Positions 25,089-34,581 are shown, counted from the stretch's first letter. The stretch: 64,000 nucleotides of DNA from Porticoccus sp041395745 (GCA_041395745.1 JAWKZV010000001.1:434001-498000); one strand, 5' to 3'. Program-made: numbers and translations. Notes: generated by a model not told the origin, from the sequence alone.

Positions 25089-27122
25089 GTGTCTAGAGCT
25101 AATCCGTGTAAAAGTCGCAACTGGTTTGTGGGGAGGAAACTACTCCGGCGGCTGCTCGTTTCGCTGCTGTTGGCATTGCTACTCCTCTCTGGCTGGGCTC
25201 AGGCAGGGGAAAATCCTGTTCCCGACACCGGCATTCCTGTCAGCCTGAGGCTCAAGTGGTTTCACCAGTTCCAGTTCGCTGGCTATTACGCAGCATTGGA
25301 AAAGGGGTTTTTTGCCGAAGAGGGGCTGGATGTAAAAATTCTGGAGCGGGATCCTGAAACATTCGTGATGGACGATGTCGTCTCAGGAAAGGTGGATTTC
25401 GGGGTGGCAGATTCCAGCCTGATTGTCTCCCGCATGAACGGCAAACCAGTGGTGCTGATCAATCCGATTTTCCAGCATTCCCCGATGGTGCTGATCAGCC
25501 TGGCGGAAAAAAATATCCTCGGCCCAGCTGACCTGGCGGGCAAAAAGGTGATGTATCAGCTGGACCAGGATGACGCGGTCATTATTGCTACCCTAAACGA
25601 GGCCGGACTGGGACAGGAGGACATTATCTCAGTTCAACACGGGTTCGATGACTGGGCTCTGCTCAATTCTGATATTGATGCCATGGCGAGCTACCTGTCG
25701 AACCAGCCGTTTCGCTACCGGGATAAAGGCATCAAAATCAATATCCTCGATCCGGCCAACTACGGTATTGATTTTTACGGCGACAACCTCTTCACCAGCG
25801 AGGCCATGATTCAGCGTCGTCCCGAGGTAGTGGAGGCGTTTCGACGGGCTACTCTGCGCGGCTGGCTCTATGCTCTCGACCATTCCGGCGAAGTTGTTGA
25901 TCTGATTCTGCAAAAGTACTCCACGGTTAAAAGCCGGGCGCAACTGGAATATGAGGCGCAGATCATCCGGCGCATGATCCAACCGGATCTTATTGATATT
26001 GGCATGATCAATCATCATCGTTTCGAGCGTATTGCCAATATCTACAAGGAAAGGGGGCGGGTTCCCAAAGACGCCAACCTGGAGGGATTTTTTGCCGATG
26101 AGTATCTGGGTGAACCAGATATACACTCCGTATTCCTGCACCGGGTGGTGCAACTGGCCATCTTCTTGTTAGTGCTCTCGGCGCTGATGGCGGCACACAA
26201 TCGTCACTTGAAAAAAGTGGTGGCCAGGAAAACCCGAGATGCCGACGATGCCAGGGAAAAAGCGGAGCGCTACCTGGAGATACTGGATCGTCATACCTGT
26301 GTGCTGAGGGTGGATGAGCAGTTCCGGATTCAGCACCTGTCTTCGGCATTCAGCCATTTGGGGGAGTATGTGACGGGGCAGCTGGTCGGCAAACCCCACA
26401 CTCTGTTGATGGACGCTGAAAAGAGCAGTCTCAGATTGCGCCAACTGGTCGAGGCTGTCTCCAGTGGAAGGGCTTGGCATGGGGAGCTGCAGCTGAAGAA
26501 GGCAAGCGGCGACATGCTGGTTATGGAAGTGTTTGTTGAGCCGGTGATGAATGATCGCGGTGAATTTGCCGGGTACAACGCCGTCTGCCAGGACATGACC
26601 CAGAAGAAAAATGCTGAACTGCTTTCCATTACAGATACCCTGACCGGCCTCTACAATCGCAACAAAATCGATGCCTTGTTGGTCAAGGAAAGCAAGCTGG
26701 TACAGCGGGGTAGTCCTGCTTTTTCGGTGATTCTTCTGGATATCGATCACTTCAAACTTATCAATGATAAGCATGGACACCTTATGGGTGATCAGGTGCT
26801 GCGTCAGTTCGCCCGGAGCATCAAACGAAATGTCCGGGAAACCGATTTGGTCGGTCGCTGGGGTGGTGAGGAATTCATGGTGATCTGCGCCAATACATCC
26901 CTGATCGGAGCGGAAACCCTGGCTGAAATGTTACGTGCCACTATCGAGCGGTCCACCTATCCGGAACACATTCGCGTCACCAGCAGCTTTGGTGTGGCGG
27001 AGTACGTTCCAGGCGAGTCCCTTGATGATCTCATCAAACGTGCCGACGACTGCCTGTATCAGGCGAAAAACAGTGGGCGCAATTGTGTGAAATCCCGCGT
27101 GCTCAAGGCCGTATCCGGGTAA
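25089..27122 (+). CDS. THI5/SsuA-like sensor with PAS and GGDEF domains (diguanylate cyclase)
   Basis: 677 aa from a GTG start (25089). The start is the least certain part, as other in-frame starts lie nearby. Domain order: signal/anchor helix (about 17-37), then a periplasmic NMT1/THI5-type substrate-binding domain (GIPVSLRLKWFHQFQFAGYY, VDFGVADSSLIVSR, about 45-330), a membrane helix (about 343-362), a PAS domain (about 395-510), and GGDEF to the end. The catalytic motif is GGEEF. Five residues upstream is RETD, matching the RxxD product-inhibition site. It therefore probably makes cyclic di-GMP in response to a small pyrimidine-, sulfonate- or amine-like ligand captured outside the membrane (ligand inferred). 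Confidence 0.88.
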   Translation: MSRANPCKSRNWFVGRKLLRRLLVSLLLALLLLSGWAQAGENPVPDTGIPVSLRLKWFHQFQFAGYYAALEKGFFAEEGLDVKILERDPETFVMDDVVSGKVDFGVADSSLIVSRMNGKPVVLINPIFQHSPMVLISLAEKNILGPADLAGKKVMYQLDQDDAVIIATLNEAGLGQEDIISVQHGFDDWALLNSDIDAMASYLSNQPFRYRDKGIKINILDPANYGIDFYGDNLFTSEAMIQRRPEVVEAFRRATLRGWLYALDHSGEVVDLILQKYSTVKSRAQLEYEAQIIRRMIQPDLIDIGMINHHRFERIANIYKERGRVPKDANLEGFFADEYLGEPDIHSVFLHRVVQLAIFLLVLSALMAAHNRHLKKVVARKTRDADDAREKAERYLEILDRHTCVLRVDEQFRIQHLSSAFSHLGEYVTGQLVGKPHTLLMDAEKSSLRLRQLVEAVSSGRAWHGELQLKKASGDMLVMEVFVEPVMNDRGEFAGYNAVCQDMTQKKNAELLSITDTLTGLYNRNKIDALLVKESKLVQRGSPAFSVILLDIDHFKLINDKHGHLMGDQVLRQFARSIKRNVRETDLVGRWGGEEFMVICANTSLIGAETLAEMLRATIERSTYPEHIRVTSSFGVAEYVPGESLDDLIKRADDCLYQAKNSGRNCVKSRVLKAVSG

Positions 27123-27144
27123 CGACGGTTATTAAGGGGTGGAG

Positions 27145-27172
27145 TTACTCTGGCATTAGCTAGAGTAATTTT
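27145..27172 (+). terminator. Terminator hairpin after the diguanylate cyclase gene
   Basis: TTACTCT (27145-27151) pairs with AGAGTAA (27162-27168) over a 10-base loop and is followed by TTTT. It sits between convergent genes and overlaps the last codon of the MoxR-like gene. Confidence 0.55.
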
Positions 27173-28242
27173 CGCTGCTCGAACACCTGATGCCAGTGGC
27201 CGCCTTTCTTGACGGCCACTTCGGTTTCGAAATAGTGCTTCATGCGCCGCCGATCATCCTTGTTGTCCTTGAGTGCCGCGCCGATCAGGAAGTGCACCAG
27301 ATTGTCCAGCGCCATATTGCCCTTGCTGTAGTAATAGGCGTGCACACCCATGGCATGGGCCACGGATACTGCTTCGGCGGTAGACATCACGGTGGCGGCC
27401 AGTCGGTCGGTACTCCGTCCGTCCAGGGTCTGGCCATTGCGCAGTTCATGGAAAATGGTGGTCAGCACCTCAATGGTCTGCGGGTCGGGTTTCACCTCGA
27501 CACCGGAGAGGCGGATTAGCTTCTCCGATTCTCTCAGTACCACATCGATTTCGTCTCTCAGGTCGCGTATCGGTGGAATCGTTTCAAAATTCATACGCCG
27601 CTTTAATGCTGCGCTCATCTCGTTGACGCCGCGATCCAGGGAGTTGGAGGTAGCGATGATATTGAATCCCTCCCGGGCAAACAGTACGCCGTCCTTGCCA
27701 AGTTCCGGCACCAGAATCTGTCGCTCTGACATGATTGACAGAATGGCGTCCTGGATGGGTTGGGGGCAGCGGGCGATTTCCTCGAAGCGTACCAGTTGGC
27801 CATCGCGCATGCCCTGGTAGATGGGGCTGGGAATCAGTGCCTCCGGACAGGGACCCTTGCTGTGCAAGAGTGCCTCGTTCCAGCTGTACAACAGCTGGCT
27901 GATCTGGGAAATGGCGCCGCCCTGCACAGTGAGGGTGGACTGGCCGGAGATGGCGGCGGACAGAAGCTCGGACAGCCAGGATTTTGCGGTTCCCGGTTCG
28001 CCGATCAGCATGGCACCGCGATTGGTGGCGATGCTGATGATAATGCGGGTTACCAGTTCCCGCTGGGCGACGAACTTGCGTTGTATGCCCAGCTCGGCGT
28101 CCCCCAGCACAAATTTCTCCACTGCCAGAGGCGACAGGTTCCAGCCGGGTGGCGCCGGGCCCGGGTCCCACCCCCGCAGAATTTCCAGTTCGTGTTGGTA
28201 GAGATTTTCTGCGGTAGGACGCTGTATGGCTTTATCGTTCAT
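27160..28242 (-). CDS. MoxR-type AAA+ ATPase
   Basis: 360 aa from ATG 28242; a GTG two codons upstream at 28248 is an alternative. Walker A is LIGEPGTAKSW, Walker B-like RFEEIARCPQ, and the sensor region NIIATSNSLDRGVNEMSAALKRRMNFE matches MoxR-group ATPases (RavA, CobS relatives). These act as chaperones that remodel partner complexes, often with a vWA-domain partner. The adjacent gene is not a vWA protein but the PCMT-GspE fusion, whose stop lies 4-10 bases upstream, so the two are probably co-transcribed. The C-terminal ~60 residues carry KGNMALDNLVHFLIGAALKDNKDDRRRM. Confidence 0.85.
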   Translation of the reverse strand: MNDKAIQRPTAENLYQHELEILRGWDPGPAPPGWNLSPLAVEKFVLGDAELGIQRKFVAQRELVTRIIISIATNRGAMLIGEPGTAKSWLSELLSAAISGQSTLTVQGGAISQISQLLYSWNEALLHSKGPCPEALIPSPIYQGMRDGQLVRFEEIARCPQPIQDAILSIMSERQILVPELGKDGVLFAREGFNIIATSNSLDRGVNEMSAALKRRMNFETIPPIRDLRDEIDVVLRESEKLIRLSGVEVKPDPQTIEVLTTIFHELRNGQTLDGRSTDRLAATVMSTAEAVSVAHAMGVHAYYYSKGNMALDNLVHFLIGAALKDNKDDRRRMKHYFETEVAVKKGGHWHQVFEQRKLL

Positions 28243-28252
28243 GGTCACAGTC

Positions 28253-30550
28253 TCAGGCCGGTTTTTCCCACTGCCAGCGGGCTTCCGGCGCCATCCGCTC
28301 AGCCGGCAGAATGCGCGGCAGTTCAGACAGCGGGATGTTGCCCTGAATGACGTGATCGAGGGCGCTGTCGCGCATCGTCACCAATCCGCAATCTAGGGCC
28401 AGTTTGCGCAATTCTCCCACCGGGATGCGGCGGGCGATGGCATTACGCAGTTCGGTATTCAGTTGCAGGTACTCCACCACCGCGACCCGACCGTGGGTGC
28501 CTGTGTTGTTGCAGTGTTCGCAGCCTCTGCCGGTATAGCAGCGAAAGCTGTCCGGTGTGCCGTCGGGAAAGACTTCCTGAAGAATTTCCGTCTCTGGTTT
28601 GGCCTCCACCCGGCAGTGGTTGCAGATACGCTTGGCCAGCCGCTGAGAGATCACCGCCAACAATTCACTGGCCAGTGAATTGGGGTGAACATTCAAGTCA
28701 AACAGCCGCTGCATGGCGTCCACCGCGTCGTTGCAGTGCAGGGTGGAGAGCACCACATGGCCGGTCTGGGAAGCGCGAATGGCTTCAAGGGCTGTTTCAT
28801 GATCGCGGATTTCCCCCACCAGTATCACGTCCGGGTCCTGGCGCACGAAGGAGCGCATGGCATCGGCGAAGCTGAAACCGATCTCCGGACGCACACGGGT
28901 CTGTTGGATATTGTCGATGGAGTACTCGATGGGGTCCTCCACGGTGATCACTTTGCGGGTGCCATCATCTGCCAACAGTTGCAACCCGGCGTAGAGGGTG
29001 GTGCTCTTGCCGGAGCCGGTGGGGCCGGTGACCAGTACCAGTCCGGCGGGGTTGCGCAGCAGACGCCGGTAGTGCCCGGCCAGTTGTTGCGACAGCCCCA
29101 GTTTGTCGATGCTGATCATCGCCGAATTCTGTGGCAGCAGGCGGATCACCACGTGTTCGGCATGCAGTGATGGCTGCACCTGGATGCGCAGGTCAAACAG
29201 GGATTCCCCGACCCGCAGTCGCGAACGCCCACCCTGGGGCAGGCGGCGCTCGGCAATGTTCAGTTCGGCCCGCAACTTGATGACATTGATCAGGCCGCGC
29301 AACTCGGCGGGGCTGATGTCGTAGTGGGGCAGGTCGCGCAGTTCGCCGTCTACCCGCAGGCGAATGCGAACATGCTTCTGGTACTGCTCGATATGCAGGT
29401 CGCTGGCGCGTTCGGCCACCGCGTCCAGCAGCAGAGCCTCGAACAGCGACACCAGATGAGCGCCCACCTCCGGTTTGTACTTGCCCAGCAGATCCTGGTC
29501 CGCTTCCGCCAGGGCTTTTTCCTCATAGGCGGGCAGAGTACTGGTGTGGGCCTGCACGCAGAGGTCGGTGGCGGACCACAGGCGGCGGAAGTCGGTAGGG
29601 GTGACCAGCAGTTTTTCCAGTTTGTGGCGCGGAAATACCCGCTGGATCTCTTCCAGCGAAGCTTCGGGATCACTGGTGGCTACCCTCAGGGTATCGTGGT
29701 CTATGTAGAGTGGAATCAGCCGGTGGTGGTCCAGGAATGCCTGGGAGAAGCTGTTGAAAATCTTCGGGTCCAGTCGGCGCAGCAGAATGTCCACATTGCC
29801 CAGTTCCAGGTTGTAGCGCTTGGCCATGGACCGGTAGAGGGCCAGATCATCGGTGTTGGCCAGCTCGCGTACTTCGTCGATGATCAGGGTTTTATTGGCT
29901 TTGGCGCGGTCCCGCGCCTTGCCGAGGATGTCCTTGTTGACGATGCCCAATTCAATCAGGTTTTGTTCATCCTTGCGGGTGAAATTGACGCAACCGTGCT
30001 CGCAGCGGGAAATTTGGCCGTGTTCGTCCAGGGTGTATTTCACCAGCCTCAGCAGGACAGACGGGGTGCGTTCCACGCACACCAGTTGGCCACCGGGAGC
30101 CAGCTGGCCGATCAGTGTGGCCAGTTCCGCCACCTTGGGCGTGGAGACAATGATGATATCGAATGGAGCCTGTTGCGGGGCTCCGTCTGTGCCATCACCG
30201 TGCATGACCATAACGTTGCCCAGCTTCAGTTCGCTGAGCCGGTCCTTGGCAGCATCTGCTATGGCGGGGTCCTTTTCTATGCCGACAACCTGCCTTGCTA
30301 CCCTGGCCAATACTGCACAGACGTAACCCAGCCCTGCGCCCACGTGCAAAATCTTGGGATTGACCGGAAATGACAGGATGCTGAAGATCTGCTGTAGCAC
30401 CTTGGCGGAGGGAATACTGTGCCCGGCGACCAATTGTGGGGCGTCACAGTTGATAAAGTTCTGGCGGTCGGTTTCCTCCAGAGCCTCTTCCAATCGTGGA
30501 TCGATACGGCGGTTGGGTTCAATCCCGTTCTGACTGCTGTTGATTTTCAT
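28253..30550 (-). CDS. Fusion: N-terminal isoaspartate-methyltransferase-like domain plus GspE/PilB ATPase
   Basis: 765 aa from ATG 30550. Residues ~20-200 have a PCMT-type fold: RQNFINCDAPQLVAGHSIPSA, SAM-site ILHVGAGLGYVCAVLARVA with GIEKD, then the DIIIVSTPKVAEL strand. About 205-350 is the linker/N1-like region of GspE proteins. The C-terminal ~400 residues are a T2SS/T4P ATPase: GPTGSGKSTTLYAGL (Walker A), DPDVILVGEIRDHETALEAI (Walker B), TGHVVLSTLHCNDA (His box), and a CNHC...CEHC zinc motif. PCMT repairs isoaspartyl sites in proteins; fusion to a secretion ATPase is unusual. No pilin, GspF/PilC or secretin genes are nearby, so the ATPase is an orphan here. Confidence 0.88.
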   Translation of the reverse strand: MKINSSQNGIEPNRRIDPRLEEALEETDRQNFINCDAPQLVAGHSIPSAKVLQQIFSILSFPVNPKILHVGAGLGYVCAVLARVARQVVGIEKDPAIADAAKDRLSELKLGNVMVMHGDGTDGAPQQAPFDIIIVSTPKVAELATLIGQLAPGGQLVCVERTPSVLLRLVKYTLDEHGQISRCEHGCVNFTRKDEQNLIELGIVNKDILGKARDRAKANKTLIIDEVRELANTDDLALYRSMAKRYNLELGNVDILLRRLDPKIFNSFSQAFLDHHRLIPLYIDHDTLRVATSDPEASLEEIQRVFPRHKLEKLLVTPTDFRRLWSATDLCVQAHTSTLPAYEEKALAEADQDLLGKYKPEVGAHLVSLFEALLLDAVAERASDLHIEQYQKHVRIRLRVDGELRDLPHYDISPAELRGLINVIKLRAELNIAERRLPQGGRSRLRVGESLFDLRIQVQPSLHAEHVVIRLLPQNSAMISIDKLGLSQQLAGHYRRLLRNPAGLVLVTGPTGSGKSTTLYAGLQLLADDGTRKVITVEDPIEYSIDNIQQTRVRPEIGFSFADAMRSFVRQDPDVILVGEIRDHETALEAIRASQTGHVVLSTLHCNDAVDAMQRLFDLNVHPNSLASELLAVISQRLAKRICNHCRVEAKPETEILQEVFPDGTPDSFRCYTGRGCEHCNNTGTHGRVAVVEYLQLNTELRNAIARRIPVGELRKLALDCGLVTMRDSALDHVIQGNIPLSELPRILPAERMAPEARWQWEKPA

Positions 30551-30641
30551 GGCATCGCAGTTTCTGTGGTTTATCCATTCAGTTTATCCATTGCCAATTG
30601 ACTGTCTTTGTTCTGGCGCAGCTGAATCCCGATTTTCTCAC

Positions 30642-31553
30642 TTAACCGGGACGTCCTGTCAAAAGTGACTGGATGGCTGGAACCAGCAGCGGCGTTACAT
30701 CAATCCGATTGGTTTTGTGGGGGATGGTATTACAGGTTACCAGTTTGCCCAGCCCTGCCTGCATCAACGTGCCGTCTATCCCGTCGGCAAAGATGCCGTG
30801 CACGGCCGCACAGTTAACTTTGTCAATGCCACCCTTCTGCAGGGCCTGTAAGCATTTCAGAATGGTCTGGCCACTGGAGATGACATCGTCGATGACCACC
30901 GCGGTCCGATCCCGGTATGGGCTGATGTCTGGCAGATGAATTTCCACCTGACGGTCACCGTAGCGCAGTTTTTCTCCGATCACATAAGGGTGGCCGCTCG
31001 CGGCGGCTACTTCCGCAACCCACTGTTCGCTTTCCGTGTCCGGGCCCACCAGGAGCAGGGAGGCCTGGCCTTTCAACCAGTCTGCCAGCGCGTGGGCACC
31101 TTCAATTTTCCGGCTTGGCACAGTGTAGATTTCCTGCAGGGCATGGTAGCGGTGCAAGTGGGGATCGACGGTGACCAGCCAGTCCATGTGTTGCGACAGG
31201 GCTTGTGCAAACAGCCGTGAAGTCAGTGCCTCTCCCTCGTGAAAGCGTATGTCTTGCCGCATGTAGCACAGGTACGGTGCCACCAGTCCCACCGACCTGG
31301 CCCCGAGTTCCCGCAAGGTCCCGAGCAGGAATAACAGCGGCAGGAATTTCTCGTTGGGGTTGACCAGGTTTGTCACCACCACACAGTCGTTTCCAGTTAC
31401 TGGCGTAGCAACCCTGAGATAGGTCTCGCCGTCCGGGAACTGGCGAGTTTCGATATTGCCCATCGCACCCTGTAGTCGTTCACCCAGGGGCGCTAACAGA
31501 GGGTGCTGATCCAGTGAGAACAGTATCGGAGAGGAAGCGATGGGCGAACTCAC
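30642..31553 (-). CDS. Ribose-phosphate pyrophosphokinase-like protein
   Basis: 303 aa from a GTG start overlapping the upstream stop (GTGA). Motifs: PYLCYMRQDIRFHEGEALTS and LVTVDPHLHR, matching the Prs flexible loop and metal-binding His-Asp region, and the PRPP-binding site TAVVIDDVISSGQTI. The housekeeping Prs is ~315 aa. This is a shorter, diverged paralogue, coupled to the phosphorylase gene. Its position suggests it works on the sugar phosphate produced by the phosphorylase or supplies the reverse step (inference). The canonical prs gene would be elsewhere. Confidence 0.85.
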   Translation of the reverse strand: MSSPIASSPILFSLDQHPLLAPLGERLQGAMGNIETRQFPDGETYLRVATPVTGNDCVVVTNLVNPNEKFLPLLFLLGTLRELGARSVGLVAPYLCYMRQDIRFHEGEALTSRLFAQALSQHMDWLVTVDPHLHRYHALQEIYTVPSRKIEGAHALADWLKGQASLLLVGPDTESEQWVAEVAAASGHPYVIGEKLRYGDRQVEIHLPDISPYRDRTAVVIDDVISSGQTILKCLQALQKGGIDKVNCAAVHGIFADGIDGTLMQAGLGKLVTCNTIPHKTNRIDVTPLLVPAIQSLLTGRPG

Positions 31554-33061
31554 AACCTGTCCCCAATAGTAAATATGGGGCCGTTGTCGTGGTAAAACTC
31601 CATGGCGTAGTCCCGTTCACCCTTGCTCTCCGTAAACAGGGTAAACAGGGTCTGTCCGGCCTCAATCTCGCTGCCGACATTGACGGCCAGCCGCAACCCG
31701 GCGGCGGGGTGAAAGGGAGCCCCGGCCAGTTTTGCCAAGCGCGCCAGGCGGCGGTTGTCGATGGCGGTGATCACTCCGCTGTAGTCGGCGGGCTCAGTCT
31801 GCTGAAAATGGGCGCTGGGCAGTACCTTGGTGCCCCCCTGGCTGCGCAGGATATGCTGGAACTGCTGCAAAGCCATGCCGTTCTCGAGCAGTTCTTCGGC
31901 CTGTTGCAGACAGCGTTGCAAGCCGTTTTCCTGGGCCATGTCCAGCAGGTGGGCAGACAGCATCAATGCGCGCTGCCGCAAATCCTGAGGCGCCTCGGGT
32001 TCATTTTTCAGCACGGAAAGAATATCCCTCGCTTCCTCCACCGGGCCGATGCCGAAGCCGATTGGGCGACTGCCGTCGGTGATCACACAGCGGACATGTA
32101 TTCCACAGGCGCTGCCTACCTGGGTAAACAGGGAAGCCAGTCGGCCGGCTTCCTCCTGGGTGCGAATCTTGGCGGTCGTTCCCACCGGGATATCAATGAC
32201 CGTATGGGTAGAACCGGCAGCGATTTTTTTCGATAAAACCGAGGCGATCAGTTGGCCTTCACCGTCGAGATCCAAGGCGCGTTCAATGCGAATCAATAGG
32301 TCATCCGCCGGGCTCAGATTGACTCCCCCTCCCCAAGCCAGACAAGCGCCGGTTTCTCTCACTACCCGCTGGATATCCTCCAGTTTCAAGTTCACATTGG
32401 TCAGGGTTTCCATGGTGTCCGCGGTGCCCGCGGGCGAGGTGATGGCTCGCGATGAAGTCTTGGGTATGGTCAGTCCCGCTGCGCTGACAATCGATACTAC
32501 GATCGGTGAGGTGCGGTTGCCGGGCAGACCGCCGATACAGTGTTTGTCGAATATCTGGTCTTGACCGGGCCATTCCAGGCGCTTGCCACATTCCACCATA
32601 GCTTTGGTGAGGGCGGTGATCTCATCCACGTTCAGGCGATTGCCGGCACAGGCGCTGAGGAAGCTGGCAATGGCGATATCGCTGTAGCGGTGGGAGCTGA
32701 TGTCGGAGATGATTTCGCTGATCTCCCCGGCATCCAGGCTGTGGCCGTAAATCTTCTTGCGCACCAGGCTGAGGGAAGTCAGTACCGGTGTGTGCTGCAC
32801 CATCACCTTGCTGCCATCCTTCACTTTCAGTCGTTGCAGGGCAATTTTAGAGAGTCCCACCCGGCCCATTGGCATGACATGGGTGTCCACTACGTTGAGG
32901 GTGGCGATCAGGGTACGGCCATTGGCGCTGAGTGTCAGGCGGCTACTGGCGGTGAAGCCTTCTGCGCGGCAGATATCGCAATCCTCGCGCATGTAAATCA
33001 CCGGTTCCTGGTGAGTGTCGATGCCCATGTCCACTACATCAAGAACATGCGTCGGCTCCAT
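31550..33061 (-). CDS. Thymidine/AMP-phosphorylase family protein
   Basis: 503 aa from ATG 33061, with AGAGGGG just upstream; a longer frame starts 13 codons earlier but without support. The N-terminal ~90 residues are an extra beta domain (GIDTHQEPVIYMREDCDIC...) typical of archaeal-type AMP phosphorylase rather than E. coli DeoA. The phosphorylase signature DKHCIGGLPGNRTSPIVVSI is followed by PKTSSRAITSPAGTADTME. The reaction is phosphorolysis of a nucleotide or nucleoside, with AMP to adenine plus ribose-1,5-bisphosphate as the likely case (family knowledge; substrate inferred). It overlaps the Prs-like gene by 4 bases. Confidence 0.87.
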   Translation of the reverse strand: MEPTHVLDVVDMGIDTHQEPVIYMREDCDICRAEGFTASSRLTLSANGRTLIATLNVVDTHVMPMGRVGLSKIALQRLKVKDGSKVMVQHTPVLTSLSLVRKKIYGHSLDAGEISEIISDISSHRYSDIAIASFLSACAGNRLNVDEITALTKAMVECGKRLEWPGQDQIFDKHCIGGLPGNRTSPIVVSIVSAAGLTIPKTSSRAITSPAGTADTMETLTNVNLKLEDIQRVVRETGACLAWGGGVNLSPADDLLIRIERALDLDGEGQLIASVLSKKIAAGSTHTVIDIPVGTTAKIRTQEEAGRLASLFTQVGSACGIHVRCVITDGSRPIGFGIGPVEEARDILSVLKNEPEAPQDLRQRALMLSAHLLDMAQENGLQRCLQQAEELLENGMALQQFQHILRSQGGTKVLPSAHFQQTEPADYSGVITAIDNRRLARLAKLAGAPFHPAAGLRLAVNVGSEIEAGQTLFTLFTESKGERDYAMEFYHDNGPIFTIGDRL

Positions 33062-33182
33062 ATCGCCCCTCTTGTTTTTATGTCGGTGCCAAAGCCACAT
33101 GTTAAGTCATTGGCGAATGCCTTTGCACCTGTGCTGTCGTGCCTATTTACTGGCGCATCAGGCCGGTTTAGCCTGTGAGACT

Positions 33183-33818
33183 ATGAGCTTCGACAAGAGA
33201 TACAAATTCACTCTCACGGATGACGCATTCCGCCGCCACGATGAAACTTCTGACGAGCAGTTTTATCGCATTCCGCGGTTCGTCAGTCATATCAATAACT
33301 CTGCCATTGATGCGGTCACCCAGCTTTATCGGGAGTTCCTGCCTGAAGGTGGCGTAATTCTCGATCTGATGAGCAGCTTTCTTAGCCATCTGCCACCTGA
33401 TTGCAGCTATAGCAGAGTGGTTGGGTTAGGTATGAACGACAGGGAGATGGCCAACAACAAGCAGCTTGATCAGTGGGTGGTTCAGGATCTCAACAAATAT
33501 CCCATGCTGCCCTTCATGGACAATGAATTCGACGGGGCGGCAATCTGTGTCTCAATCGACTATCTCACCAGCCCCGTTTCTGTGCTGGTGGATCTTGGCC
33601 GAGTGCTGAAAAGTGGGGCGCCACTGGTCATCACCTACTCCAACCGTTACTTCGAAACCAAGGCTACTGCAGCTTGGCTTCATTTGCAGGATGAGCACCG
33701 CGCCCACCTGATCCGACATTTCCTGGAAGAAGCGGGCTGTTATCGGGATATCGAGTTTCTCGATCGCAGCCCCGAGTTTGGTGATCCCCTTTATGCTGTG
33801 CTGGCAAGGGCCGCCTAG
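33183..33818 (+). CDS. SAM-dependent methyltransferase-like protein, 211 aa
   Basis: ATG 33183 is chosen because it starts MSFDKRYKFTLTDDAF; longer upstream extensions read through the neighbouring promoter. Class I methyltransferase features: GGVILDLMSSFLSHLP (motif I, with SAM loop rather degenerate), VVGLGMNDREM, NKYPMLPFMDNEFDGAAICVSIDYLT (motif IV), and LVITYSNRYFETKA. The unusual LDLMSS motif I matches a conserved group of bacterial type-11-like proteins. Substrate unknown. It is divergent from the phosphorylase and convergent with the DoxX gene. Confidence 0.75.
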   Translation: MSFDKRYKFTLTDDAFRRHDETSDEQFYRIPRFVSHINNSAIDAVTQLYREFLPEGGVILDLMSSFLSHLPPDCSYSRVVGLGMNDREMANNKQLDQWVVQDLNKYPMLPFMDNEFDGAAICVSIDYLTSPVSVLVDLGRVLKSGAPLVITYSNRYFETKATAAWLHLQDEHRAHLIRHFLEEAGCYRDIEFLDRSPEFGDPLYAVLARAA

Positions 33819-33834
33819 TTCTTCCGAGTATCCT

Positions 33835-34539
33835 TTATTCACTGATCAGCCCGGTTGGCTTCACTTGTGCTTCAGTTGGTCCTTTCCGGACCATATTTCT
33901 CAGTGCTCTTTCGATCCAGTAATCGGCGCTCACATGCCGGCCAGCACCGCTAAAAAACAGTGACAGCAGCATGATGAAATAGGTGGCGGCAAATTCGATG
34001 CCATTGTTCAGGATCACGATATTGCCCCTCTCGGTCAGCCAGTCGTAGTCCCCATGCTCGCGCAGGATGCTGCGGATGGCCTGCAAACGTGTCCCCACTT
34101 CGGCACTGTTGGCCAGGCTTTCCTCCGCTGCAGTAATGCCGGCGGCGGCAAGCGGTCTGGCCATACTGGTTTCAGGGTTCGACGGTGCGATGGCGAACCA
34201 GCCGTCATCCCAGTGGACGGTAAAGATTGCTACCAGCATGGTGATCATCAGTGGAATGGCAATATAGCGGGTAGCCAGTCCGAACAGCAGCAGAAACCCA
34301 CCTATCAGTTCCACTGCGGTGGCAAGAAAGGCCATCAGCCAGGGGAAAGGCAGTCCCAGGCCCCAGTCGGGGTTTCCAAACCAGGCTACGGTATCTTCAA
34401 AGGCGGCCATTTTTGTGAGTCCGGCGGAGATGAAAACCGGGGCTAGAAACAGCCGGAATAGCAACGGTGCCAGGAACTCCAGTGAGTTGGCTTTGCTCAG
34501 TGTGCGGTGGATGGCAGAGACAGATTTGATCGTATTCAT
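33835..34539 (-). CDS. DoxX-family membrane protein
   Basis: 234 aa from ATG 34539. Four to five membrane helices, with LLFRLFLAPVFISAGLTKMAAFEDTVAWFG (the DoxX signature) near residue 27, FPWLMAFLATAVELIGGFLLLFGLATR in the middle and FAATYFIMLLSLFFSGAGR near the end. DoxX proteins accompany MNIO-modified peptide (bufferin/HvfA-type) operons, as in the Haemophilus hvf locus. Here it lies directly downstream of the EGKCG-repeat precursor gene. A role in redox protection or membrane handling of the modified peptide is possible but unproven. Confidence 0.85.
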   Translation of the reverse strand: MNTIKSVSAIHRTLSKANSLEFLAPLLFRLFLAPVFISAGLTKMAAFEDTVAWFGNPDWGLGLPFPWLMAFLATAVELIGGFLLLFGLATRYIAIPLMITMLVAIFTVHWDDGWFAIAPSNPETSMARPLAAAGITAAEESLANSAEVGTRLQAIRSILREHGDYDWLTERGNIVILNNGIEFAATYFIMLLSLFFSGAGRHVSADYWIERALRNMVRKGPTEAQVKPTGLISE

Positions 34540-34581
34540 GGGGTCACCAGTGTTTCCGGATCTGTGAAAAAATTGCGGATT

